DNA of 35,043 nt from Chromera velia (taxonomy: Eukaryota; Sar; Chromeraceae): positions 49,911-84,953 of the forward strand of contig JAHBMJ010003886.1 of the NCBI GenBank assembly GCA_018398765.1, read 5' to 3'. Each line of letters begins with the position of its first letter. Position 1 is the stretch's first letter. Below, piece by piece: positions 1-11,300 of this stretch. Below the pieces are notes generated by a model, which saw nothing but the letters and a program-made list of their open reading frames with translations, searched no databases and had not been told where the DNA came from. Position numbers and translations under genes: made by a program.

Positions 1-187
1 TGCGTGAATGGAGAAGACAGGTTGCGTGCGTGCATGCGTGCGCAGCAGAGAGGGAAAGGAATGTTTGAAGAGTGATCGGCGAAGAACTCTGGCCACTTTT
101 CTGTGCTTCTCGGCCCTTTCCTTTTCTCTACGCCTGTCTGTGCATATGCATGGCCGGATGTTCGTGTCACGGTGTTTTTGCACGCAG

Positions 188-1026
188 GGGGTGGTGGATT
201 GTCTGGGCGTCCCATTCGATCACTTGTTCAAGAGCTACGGTCAAGTGCCGGATCTCGTCAAGGTCTGTGAGTACGTATCGGCTCCGCAAGTCTGCAAGAG
301 TTCAAGGCAATAAAGAAAGTCGCTGAAGAAGTTTGAAAGACGGGTTTCAAACGGGCTGCGTCAGTATATAAGAGCATTCTCTCCATCTTAGAGTAGTTTC
401 TTGTTACTTTCTCTTTCCCTAATCGCGTTTGCAAAGAACTGTTTTCGAATAACGACGCACTCTCCGCGCATTTCGTCCATGTGTGCAGGTCTCTGAGGTC
501 GTTTTCTCCACCATGAAGGTCAGTTCACTCGATCATTCAATGAATTTGTATTGTCTGCGGAGAGCTCACCTGGCTCAGACCTTTTATTCATTTATTACTC
601 TTGTGCCGACATCCCCTTTTTGCACATGCACCTCGCCTACATATTCATTTTTGTGGGCGCATAAGTCTGATCAAAAACCCATACCAAGAGCAATCTCCGA
701 GCGCTTTCTTTTTTTGTTTTGAACAGACAGACCTACTGTTGTTTTGAACAGACAGACCTACTGTTGTTTTGAACAGACAGACCTACTGTTGTTTTGAACA
801 GACAGACCCACTCCTGGGGGGGTCAGTCTTTCTGTCTGCTCACCAACGCTCCTGCCATCCTGAACCCCGGCTTTCTGTCGTTCTTTCTTTCTTTTTTTCT
901 GCCTGCCTGCCTGCCTGAACGCGCGTTTACGCATTGGCAGGAAGTCGTCGGAGCTGACTGGGATCCCTCTCACGAGGAGGCGTGGGAGTGGCTCTGGGGC
1001 TTGGTGGTTTCTGAGCGGACGAACAA
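188..1026 (+). other. Globin domain 1, C-terminal half (helices F-H), three exons
   Basis: Exons 188-262, 489-518 and 941-1026 encode a stretch with the F-G-H pattern of protist and bacterial globins. An LG pair is followed by a candidate proximal His (residue 12, in FDHLFKSYG), then PDLVK, a hydrophobic G helix, GADWDPSHEEAW and an aromatic H helix. The VGADW...HEEAW segment matches the LG-x-W-xP-E-x-x-AW signature of the G-H corner. The A-E helices, including the distal haem side, would be encoded upstream of the window. The exon ends in phase 2 at 1026 and is completed by the C at 2199. Spacing from LG to His is two residues longer than usual, so haem binding is likely but not certain. Confidence 0.62.
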
Positions 1027-1842
1027 GTCAGTGGGTCCATGAGGTAGTGCTCAAGGAAGGGAAAGGGAGGAAAGGTTCGAGAAGAAAAGAAGGACGCTGT
1101 GTGAACACAAAGAAAGAGATCGGGTTGAGCAGAGAAGACAGCTCGTAACAAGTTATTCTGCACCGAATATAAAGTGTGACCATGTACCTCATTTCGTCTT
1201 TTCCGCTTCATCAGTGCGAATCTCTGTGTCTCTATTCCAGTCTTTGGAGTTTACCACTCATGCAAGCACATATCGTTAGTAGGCCTTCACTTGTTTTTTT
1301 GTTTAAATGAATCTGGATGACACTTTGGATAGAAAAGTACTACAGTATTCCGTTGACTAAACAAGAGCAAGGACAAACAAGGAGCTGTCCGACGAAAGCT
1401 GCCAGAATGACGTTTGACTGACGAATCACGCAACAGGCACATCCATTTTGAAGCCCTTGAACGAAGGCTTGCCCTCTCTTGCCTCAGTCAATCATACATC
1501 TGCATATTTTCCACCTTACATACATTCACGGAAGGAATTTGACATACCCGTCCTTCTTGTCTGCTCCCGCTCAGGTGGACCACAACGTCAGTCGATGAGG
1601 CAATTAACGGGTTGAAGGGTCCCGATGGACCCCAACTCGTCTTTCTGTCTTTCTGCCTATCCGACCGGCAGGCTTGCTGACACGAAGTAGAAATGCCCAA
1701 AAGAAAACAGACAGACGCACGTGCTTTGCTAAAAAAAAAGAAGAAGGAATGAAGCAAAGAGCGAAAACAAGTTTGGACAGGTCTTTTAAGAATACTTGCA
1801 CGCCCACACATGCATGCATGCGCACACTTTGACAGACACACA

Positions 1843-1912
<70 letters not shown>

Positions 1913-3914
1913 GAGAGAGAGAGAAAGCATGAGAGAGAGAGAGAGAGCAAAAGAGACAGAGAGAGAAGCAAGACAGGCATCTTCTCGTCCTATCCAAAAT
2001 CTGCCATCAAGCCAGTAAGCCTTTTGAAAGAGGAAAAGTCAAGAACATGAGAAAAAGGATCTGGTTTGTTCCCTGGGAGAGAAAGAAAGAAAGAACCAGA
2101 GGAGCAATATCCTGAAAAAATGTCTCTAGAATTGCTTCCTTCTATCTCCCGTCCGATTTTGCTTTCTCTTGTCTTCTCTTTTCTTTTCTTTTCTTCAGCG
2201 AGAACATATTCATTCGATCCCTCTGCAGAGACCGCGAAAGAGTCTTCCAAGGTTGGCAGAGTGTCGAGGCCGCCGTACTGAGGGCCCGTTCTGCGCAACA
2301 GGCGGGGGAGGCGAACCCAGCAGAGTTCTTTCTCAGCGAGGAAATGAAGGCTAAGGCTCAACACATGGAAAAACCGGAGGGGCAAGAGGAGAAAGCCGAG
2401 GCAGAGAACGCAGACAACGCCCCGCCAGGCATCGATCTGCTTTCTGCAGAGGACGATGAACCGAATAAATGCTGGTCGTGGCTGTGCGGAAAGAAAAAGA
2501 AGAGACCGACAGGGGCAGAGAGCGTGCTGAGCACCGGTTCCTTGACAAAGAAGGAGCAGAAGAAGGCTCTGGCACTGAAACTACAGTCAGCATATGTACC
2601 ACCAAAAGAAGTCACAGCGGCGGTGCTTGACGAGTTCTGGAACGAAGTCAGCGAAGCGCCGACGATTGGACAGGTTTGTCTGCCACTCTATTGAACTGAC
2701 TCTCCACACAACCCCACAGCCTTTCTAAATCTCCAATCGTTTGACTTTGGGCACTTTGAGAATGAAAGCCAACGAAAACAGATTAACGAAAAGAGATTGC
2801 GTGATTTGCTAAGGAATTTTTACCTACATGTTGCAAGCATGTTCTCAGGAGTTTTGATCTGTCTGTACACTTCTGTTCTTCACGTGCGAAAAGTGGGATG
2901 CTATGGCTTGTCTGCCTGCCTGAGGGTCCCCTGTTTTTGAGATCTGATTCCCTTGCTTTGCGTCCAGTTTCTCGGGAAGCGGGATCTGAGAGCTTCCTCG
3001 GTCTTTGTTTCCTCGCTGTCTGACGTTCTTCTCGAGATAAAGGGAAATTTCTCTGCAGTGTTTTGCTGCACGTGCTGCGTCTTTTGAAATTGGGGACTTC
3101 TGGCGCATCTGACGTGTCTGGACTTTCTTGAAATCGTGCGGTCGCCTGAATGCTGCAGGTGTTCATGAAACACAAGGATCTCTACTATGAGTCAGTGCGT
3201 GGGTGGGCATCGAGGGACGCATGCAGGGAAGAGAGAAAAAGAAAAGATGGTGACGACAGGTTCTTTCTTGCCTGACAGAGCTGCGCCGTTCCTATTTGTG
3301 CATGCACGTGTGCGGAATAGAATGGAACAAAACCAAGTGGCTGAAGGATGTAGGTGCATAAAGCGTTTCACGTTTTGAGGGTGAATTAACTATTTATGCT
3401 CGGGTCCAGTCAGAACATTCCTGTGGAGGTTTTTTCTTTCCGTCTTTTTCTTGATAGAATTTTCTTGTGCACATTCAGTTAACTACGCCGCAGGGGATTT
3501 GTGTCGCTCCCTCTTCAGTGCAGCACACGTCTACTTGATTTCACTTCTTGCGGTTTTTCTTTGGTGATGATTATGTCTAATGAATCTTTACATGTCTCTC
3601 CAGTCTAGACGGTTTCTTTCTTTCTTTTCTGACTTCCAGTCTTCAAGATTGACGCACGCAAGATTGACGCACGCAAGGACCATGTCTCTCCAGTCTAGAC
3701 GGTTTCTTTCTTTCTTTTCTGACTTCCATTCTTCAAATTTCTTTCGATGAAGAAGTCCAACCAGACTTTGTACAGGCCTGCCGACTGACTGACCGACTGA
3801 CTCTCTCCTAGCTGTCTGGTGTTTGTTCTCACGGCCTCTCGGGAGGCTCTCGTCGCTTGTGCCTATCTTCATGCGCATCCGTTTGCATGGGTCTGTTTGG
3901 TGAAAGTGTCTATC

Positions 3915-3951
<37 letters not shown>

Positions 3952-5111
3952 TTGTGGCTTGGTTGATTCTGTTTTCTGCCTGCCTTCGTGCAGAGTCATT
4001 CACGCGGTGATTGCTCGCATGGTTGCGTACATCGACTCTCCCTGGAGCATTTGGACTGACGATCCTGAGCTGGCCCTCAGACACGTGATCTTCGGGGTCA
4101 CTCCGGCCGATTTGAGGCTCTTCTGCAGAATCTACCTGCAGGTCGGTTGCATGGGCATTCGGTAATCTGAAGTTTTTGGATGTGTGTGCATTCAGGCAGA
4201 CATGAAGAATTGTTCGTGTCTCAAGAGCATTTCCATCCTTCCACATTCTCGCTCTTGTGGGCGCCATTCAGATGCACGGAGAGCACCAACTTTTTTTCGT
4301 GACCTGTATTCCTTGTGCCCTTCTTTTCTCGAATTTCTGTAGCTGGCCCTTTTTTGCACATTCGTCTGCTGCTTTTGTTTCACGGCATCGGTTCGGAATT
4401 TGCAGCCACACTTCTTTTTTTTTGTTTCTTTCTGTCTTTCTCCGTGTTTTTTGTTTCCTTCTTTCTTCCTGTCTCTCTACCTATCTGTCTGTCTGCCTGC
4501 CCTCCTTGCTGCTGCCTTTGTTGCAGTCACTCCAAAAGATCGCGAGGGAGGAATGGCTTCCTCAGTACCAACACGCTTGGACAAAGTAAGCAGGGAGGGG
4601 GACAGGCACGGGAGGGAAGGAGGGGGTCCGGGAAGGGTCAGGGGGGCGTGAATGAGCAGAGAGAGAAGCGAGTGAGTGAGTGAGTGATTTGCCGAGATGA
4701 AAGGGAATCTTCTTTTCATTTGATCTGTCGATGTTTTTGTTTCACTACTGTCTTTGGTCTTCTAGATTTCCTGCCTGCCTGCCCGCCACTCTGTCTGTCT
4801 GTCTGTCTGTCTTTCTGTCTGTCTGCCTGTCTGTCTGTCTGCCTGTCTAGTGAAGAAAAGATGATATAGTCTGTCTGCCTGTCTGCCTGTCTGTCTGTCT
4901 GTCTTTCTGTCTGTGACAACAAAAAAACAATCTGTGCAGATTCTTCAACATCGCAGCTGCCGGTCTGGCCCAATTCATTGTAGCCGGACTTGACCCCGTC
5001 ACTCGGAGTCTGATCACAGGATCACTCTCGGACCTTCAGGGTGCCCTCATGGGCAAGGCCCGGGGGCTCCGTGCGAAATGCTGCTGTGAGGTTTGTCCTT
5101 TTTTGTCCTAT

Positions 5112-5162
<51 letters not shown>

Positions 5163-6780
5163 GAGACCCGCCTCCCTCACTCTCCCTCTACCTTCTTCCT
5201 TCCCTCCGTCCCTCGCGTTTCTCTCGCTCTCTCCGACTTCTTTGTCTCTCTCAACTCTCCCTCTTTCTCTCTGAATTTCCCCCATCTGCCTCCCTCTCTG
5301 TCTGCTTGCCTCCTCACCCTGCTGCAGGTAATGATCAAAGGAGAAAGGCGAGCACCCGTCGACTGGTGGGTTTCGAAAAAAAGGATGGGAGGCACTTGAG
5401 TCAAATAAAGTGCTGAAGGCTGTGTGTGTTTTTGTGTGTGCATAGATGTGTGTATGTATGCAAGTTTGCCTCTTCATGACAGAGAGAAAGAGAAAGAGAG
5501 GAAGAGATAGCGTGTGTCTCTATGTGTCTGTTTGTATGTGAGAGAGAGAGAGAGAGAGAGGGTGTGCATCTGTATGTGCTCGTGTGTCCCCGTGTGTGAC
5601 TGAGTGAGTGAAAGAATAAATGAGAAATCGACAGCGCATGTCTGTTCATGTGCGTAAGTATGTCCGTGTGGGAGTGCGGACTTTTGTGTGTACTGTCTCT
5701 CTCTATTAATTTGAAGAGCTTTTCTCATCCTGTGGCGACGTGTGATCGCTTCTACCTTTAATTGCGACTGCATGCTGTAGTGCATACGTATGATCCCCTG
5801 ATTCTGTATCCCAGGATGATTGAACAGGGACGTCAAACTCTCGCGGGACTTTTGATCAAGGACTGCTTCGCTTTGAGGGTCAGTCATTTTGCATTTTTTT
5901 TTTTTTGATCAAGGACTGCCTCGCTTTGAGGATCAGTCTCCCTCCCTGTCCGGTTTTGTCTCTTCTGTTCTACAGTTCTATCTTTCCCTCCTCCTTTTCT
6001 TTGTGTCAGCCACGCTCTACGTCCCTGCCTTCCCCAATCCGTTTTTAGCACGCACTAGAAGCTGCTTTCTTTGTAGGACTATTTACTAACACGCAGCCGA
6101 CAAAACCAGACGGACGGGCGGGGGCTTGAAAAGCCAGAGAGACATGCATACATACAAGCAGACAGATAGATAGACAGATACAGACACGCATTCGCAAACA
6201 AACAACCACAAGAGAGACAAAAGAGAAAGGGCATGCAAAGGGATGACGACGAAAAGATGGCTTCTCTCTCTGCTATCCTTCCTTCCTTTTTTTCTTTGCT
6301 TCTTCCCATTCTATGTTTTCCTTATACACATGTATGTGTGTATGTATGTATGCGTGTGCATCTGTGTCCAGCTTAGTGCTTTTATTCAGCTGTCTTTATA
6401 TCTGTATGCAGATGAACAAATAGGGGCTATGCATTCATTTACATACAAATGGATGAATGCAAATATCTGTATGCAGATGAACAAATCGGGGGTATGCATT
6501 CATTTCCATACAAATGAATGAATGCAAATATCTGTATGCAGGTGAACAAATCGGGGGTATACTGCGGCCGCGAGATGTTCTGGGCTGTCTACGGGAAGCA
6601 CATCGTTCCTCTGCTGTGCACTGAAGCCCCAGATCTCCTGCAGGTCTTCCTGGACGGCCATATCTGGACATCGGACCTGGTCTGTCTGTCTGTCTGTCTC
6701 TCTTTCAGTGTGCCTGTCTGTGTGTTAGTCTGGCTGGTTGGCTGGATGGCTGGCTGTCTCTCTGTCTTTGTGTCTATATA

Positions 6781-6818
<38 letters not shown>

Positions 6819-7266
6819 AGTTTGCCTGTCTCCCTGCCTTTTGTGTGTCTATCAATTGGTGTTTCTGTCTGTCTCTGTGCCTGCTTCCTTCTTTTCCCAT
6901 TTCCTCCCTCCCTCGACCAGGTGTTTGAGGGGACGCGCAGGACTCTGCTCTGCCTGTGTGCCTGTGTGCTTCCATGGATTGCTTCCATGTGCCTGTGTGT
7001 TTCCATGGATTGCTTCCATGTGGCTGTGGTCGTTGCAGGTGATTGAGGGGACACGCAAGACAGTGCTGTATGTGAAGGAGCTCTGGGGGGACCTGAGTGC
7101 GCAGATTCCTGAGACGGTCCGTTCGTTCGTTTGACCTCTTTTTTTTTTCTCCCTTCAGGTTTTTTTCTGTGTTATGGGGCAGGCAATTTAAATTGGAGCG
7201 GCGAATTGAGGTAAAGCTCCCCTTCTCACACTAATGTGATCTTCGCTTCTTTCCCATACGCACAAA

Positions 7267-7332
<66 letters not shown>

Positions 7333-8323
7333 TACATTGATACGCACACATACATACGAACACACATGTTTTCACATCCACACATGCACATACAAACACA
7401 CAGGCGCACGTTTCTTTGTGTCTTTTCAAAATGCTTCCACTTCATCGGAACACTAATCAAACTAATCCTATCTGTACCGCTAGTGATACGATGGTCGATG
7501 CGGCAAACGCTCAGAAAAGCTTATTGGTGCAAGAAAAAAGATGCTCTTCCTCTTTTGCATCCTGTCATCCCTCCTGCAGGAGCTGTCCACCGAAAAAGGA
7601 AACCTGTATGACAGACCTTCAGACTTTCCACTGTCTCACCTGGTGCTGCTGGGAAGGGGCAGAATCGCTGACCACCCCGTGATCTCGTGGATCGTGGAGA
7701 CCAAATGGAAAGTGTTCGCAAGGGGAGTTTTCGTCCTGCGACAGAGCCTCTTTGCCGGAATTGTCAGCAGACGTTTTGGGCATACAGCATCAAGCGTGTT
7801 CTTATGTGAAGTTTAATGTTTGCATGAGACTCCATGCAAGTCCTCATCTCTCAGCACGCACAATCACTTTCCTCTCTGGTACCACTCGTTCATCAGAATC
7901 TGATTACAAACTGCCTCGAGGTCACCATCTAGTTCTGTGTACATTCTTTCACTCTCCCTTCTCTCACGTCTGAGGCTGTCTGCCTTTCTGCCTGTCTTAC
8001 TGTCCGACTGTCGCTGCGCCCGGAATTATTTTTTTTTTGTACCCCTCTCCCGAAACGCCCGTCTCATCTATCCGTCCTTGTGTGTGGCTGCGTGCCTCTT
8101 GGTGGTTTTCGGATGCCTTTCTTTGTACGTTTGTGTGTTGTTTGTCTGATTTCTTCTTTCTGACTGTCTTTCTTCCGATTCTCATTCACGGGGTTGCTCC
8201 TGCATGTCTATCTAATACCGATAATGTCTGAAGAAATCGGCAATGCATCTGAGTGGAAGGAAATGTTCTGCCATCGTAATTTTGGCATGGGAAAGTGAAA
8301 ATACAGTTCCTTCATTCTCAGTG

Positions 8324-8358
<35 letters not shown>

Positions 8359-11300
8359 CTTTGTCCTATGCACCCGCCTGCCTCCATGCACTGCAGGCTC
8401 TCTTCAGCTCGTTCGGGTATGTCTGGCTGGCGAGGGGAAACGCGTACGTGTCGTTCGCCTTCAGATGCGCGGCACTGGCGTGCTCGCTGCTGGTTCTGTA
8501 TCTTGAGGTGAACACCTGCTTGCGTCAGATGGAGAACGGGTTCGTGAAGGGCCGACTGCCCTACCACATGACCCTGGTCAGCTTTTCCCCTTTTTTGCGT
8601 TGTCTCCTATTCAGCGTAGAGAGCTTTTCATATTGAGATGAGGTCGAAGGTTCTTTTCCCCTTCTGGGTTTCTTTCTTCTTCCAGCGTTCTCCCAGGGCG
8701 CCTTATCCCGTGGTTCTTTCTAGCGTGCAACTGTGAAGATAAGCACTCAGAGCAAGATAAGGAGACCAAGAGAGGGCAATAACCAGCTACATCCGAAAAT
8801 AAGACAGAATGCAAAAAAGCAAATAATTGAGAAGAAGGAAGGAAAGATGGGAAAGCCGAACGAGGAAAACGAAAATGAAAGGACTGAAGAAAGACGCAGT
8901 TCAAGAAAGAGCCAAATGAACAGATAGAGAAAGACACGTGTTTATCAATAGGTTGATCGGTAGACTGAGATGGAAAGGCAGAGAGAGAGTTGGATGGTGG
9001 AAACGGGGGTCAGCACCCAAAGAGAAAAGAAAGAGCGGAGAAAGTACGCTTGCTTGTCCACCAGATGCGACAGAGCAGCCCGTTCATTCCTGTTTCAAAA
9101 TCAGAAACTCGTCAATTGTGGAAATCGGCAGCCTCGAAGAGGCACTGCAGGCGTGTATCAGATAGCGGCTCAGATTATCGGTTTCTTCCCTCTTTCCTCT
9201 GCCAGAATCTCTCCCTGCCCCCCCTCTCTCTCTCACAGACACTGTCTGTCTGCCTGTCAGTATGATTGTCTTCGAGAGAAAAGAAAAAGAAAGAACGTAC
9301 AGTCTTTCTGTCTCTCTTCCTGTCTGCCTGTCTGTCTATCAGAAGAAGAAGAAGAAATAGACTCCCCGTTTGGTTGTTTGTCCTGCAGGCTTGGACCTGG
9401 GCTGGATGGACCGTGATCGTGATGAACTTCGCTGCGTTCAGTGAAGAACTAGCCTACGGGGGGCTAGATTATCTTCTCGCCAATAAGGTGGGTGCGTGTG
9501 CATTCCTTTCTTTCTCTCTCTCTCTCTCTCTCTGTTTGTTTGTTTATCTATTTGTCAATTCACACGGCATTCGGGGTCCATTCTTGGTTCAAGAATCACT
9601 GCATTCCTCATTTCTCATTTATTCTTTCCAATGATTATATAAATGATTGCATGCGTGCAGCCCGTGGTCGAACATTTCGACAACCCAGGCACGAATCGCA
9701 TCACGATAGTTGGAGGCATAAATCTTCTGATCAGCTGGTTGATGACGATCAATCTGCTGGCTTTGTCGAAGAACATCATGTGCCTCGTCGTCCTACTCAA
9801 ACATCTGGGAGTCAGACTGCTGTCGTTTGGACTTTTTATCGTCAGTTTCGGCATCTCTCGGCACACCTTTCTGGCTGTCCGCTGGTCTGTACTCAGTGAT
9901 TGTCGATGCATGCGAACCCGAAGTTCTCTCCGTTCTACTATGCATGCTTCCATTCCTGTCTGCCCTTTGACCTCTGGTGTACGTTTTCTGTTCTCTTCTT
10001 CTTCTTCTTGCGCCTGCCCGAAACTACTCATCGATCTCTCCTCTGTCGCGTAGCAGACCACAGTCCGTCCATTGGGACTGCACCTACAGCCGATGTTTCC
10101 CCTGCTCTCGGTCTGTGTGTGTGTGTGAGCGTGTGTGTGTGTATGTGTGTGTGTGTGTGTGCAAGTGTGTGTGTTCATGTGTGTGTCTGTGTGTCTGCAT
10201 GTGTGTACTCTATCTACAGGGATTCATCACGATTGCCTTTGCCAGTGCCTTGCGCATCGTCTCTGGTCGGATGATCAAACACTTCGACGGGACCGAGGCC
10301 TCTGTTCTCAGCACCATCGGGCTGCTTGTTGGAAGCTACCGAGTGGACTTTGAGACTGAAGTCAGTGCGTGCAAGGAAGCAAGGTTCTTCTTCTTTTGGT
10401 CGCACGGATCCATCAGCGAACACATGAAGGTTTCAGTTCTACGGTTTCGTGCAGGTCCCGTCTGTTTGTGATCATTTGAAGGCTACGCCCGGACCCGTAG
10501 TCATGTGTAGTGCTTTATCTTGCATGCACCCACTCACAGATAGATTCGCTTTATAGTTTTTCCCGTGAGTCATTCACCGCTTCTTCGACCGACCACCTTC
10601 CGTTCGATCAGGTCAACTATTTTATCACAAGATTCTTCGTCCTGTCGTACATGACGATCGCGTCTCTGGTCCTGGCGAAGTTCCTTCTGGTCCTCTATAC
10701 AGACGCCGTGATGACGAAAGTGAACCCAACTTCAGAGTCGCGATGGGTCGAAGAGAACGTGGTGGAAGAGGTCGGCCCTCCGCAAGAAGGGAATAAATGG
10801 AAAGGTCGAAACGCCAGACAGAGAAAGCTAGAGAGCCATAGGGGGGGTATATAGGGGATTAACCGTGCATTTATGCATCCATGCATACATGTAAGATTTC
10901 TCACAATATATATAGCCTTCTGCCCTCCTTATTGTTTCTCCTTGCTGCTGCTGCTCTCTCTCTCTCTTTCTTTCTCTCCCTATCGACCTGTGTGTGTCTC
11001 TCTCTCATGCAGAGAGAGACGCGCTCAAACAGAGAGCCACGATCATTGACACTATTTTGTTCTTTCTGATTTCTCTGCCAAAATGTATCCAGGTAGCACT
11101 CAGTCGGGCCATTATCGTTGCCGACATCGAGAACAGCTTCACAAGGGGAAGGCTCCATCGTCTGAATGAGAAGTACATGAAAGACGTGTTTGAGGAGAAA
11201 CTGTACTTCAACAACGAGCTTGAGATCAGTCCGCAAGGGGGGGTGACGGTGGAAATGCCCCCAGCGTTCAAGTGAGTGAGCGAGTCTCTTTTTTTGTATC

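Larger units (their letters stand above)
2545..4994 (+). other. Globin domain 2, complete
   Basis: Exons 2199-2673 (end), 3159-3190, 3994-4141, 4527-4585 and the start of 4940-5090 join into about 140 residues with a full globin layout. Helix A/B is KLQSAYVPP through EFWNEVSEAP, the CD1 Phe candidate is in GQVFMKH (residue 224), helix E is VIHAVIARMVAYID, and the proximal His candidate is H263 in LALRHVIFGVTP. Helix G is RLFCRIYLQSLQK, followed by EEWLPQYQHAWTKFF in helix H. The His-x3-G-V spacing equals that of flavohaemoglobin and globin-coupled sensors, and helix A to His is about 75 residues as expected. The distal E7 position appears to be Leu, Tyr or Glu rather than the common His or Gln, so ligand behaviour may be unusual. 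Assignment is by motif; no profile search was possible. Confidence 0.78.
4995..7717 (+). other. Pre-S1 region of the channel (TRP-like linker)
   Basis: Exons 4940-5090 (end), 5328-5365, 5815-5878, 6542-6679, 7039-7116 and the first 138 bases of 7580-7762 encode about 185 mostly helical residues between globin 2 and S1. The segment ends with HPVISWIVETKWKVFARG (residues 490-507). A His-Pro pair, hydrophobic residues and then KW shortly before S1 is the signature just ahead of S1 in ankyrin-linked TRP-type channels of protists. No ankyrin repeat is visible here, so the globins appear to stand where ankyrin repeats normally stand. The piece CFALR/VNKSGVYCG/FLDGHIW resembles the connecting helices of such channels. 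Confidence 0.6.
7718..10719 (+). other. Six-helix TRP/PKD-type channel core
   Basis: The helices are S1 (residues 505-529, spanning the 7762/8397 junction), S2 (536-558, with the usual Glu at its end, LVLYLEV), S3 (580-600, AWTWAGWTVIVMNFA), S4 (626-652, SWLMTINLLALSKN) and S5 (653-686). A pore loop follows with TIGLLVGS (residues 702-709), then S6 (722-749, MTIASLVLAKFLLVLYTD). The AIIVADIENSF segment just after S6 parallels the conserved post-S6 helix of polycystin and TRP families. S4 has almost no regular Arg/Lys spacing, so it is not expected to be a classical voltage sensor. The pore lacks the TVGYG-type potassium filter. These points favour a TRP/PKD-like non-selective or calcium-permeable cation pore. 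Exons are almost one per helix, all phase 0. Confidence 0.75.

Noticed and set aside
1488-1997. 169-codon - strand frame in the first large intron
   Set aside because: Made of CT/GT microsatellite translation (Ser-Leu and Cys-Val runs).
3159-3202. Alternative ends of the small globin exon (donors at 3195, 3199 or 3203)
   Set aside because: The donor GTCAGT at 3191 has the best consensus and its phase fits the CAG acceptor at 3993.
10510-10854. Longer version of the S6 exon reading to a stop at 10854
   Set aside because: The channel continues in phase from 10719 to 11093 with a good post-S6 helix; the extension has no stop-to-polyA support. A donor near 10770 remains possible.
10994-11092. 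Hydrophobic extension upstream of exon 11093
   Set aside because: It is the pyrimidine tract of the acceptor read as protein; its phase does not match any donor of the preceding exon.
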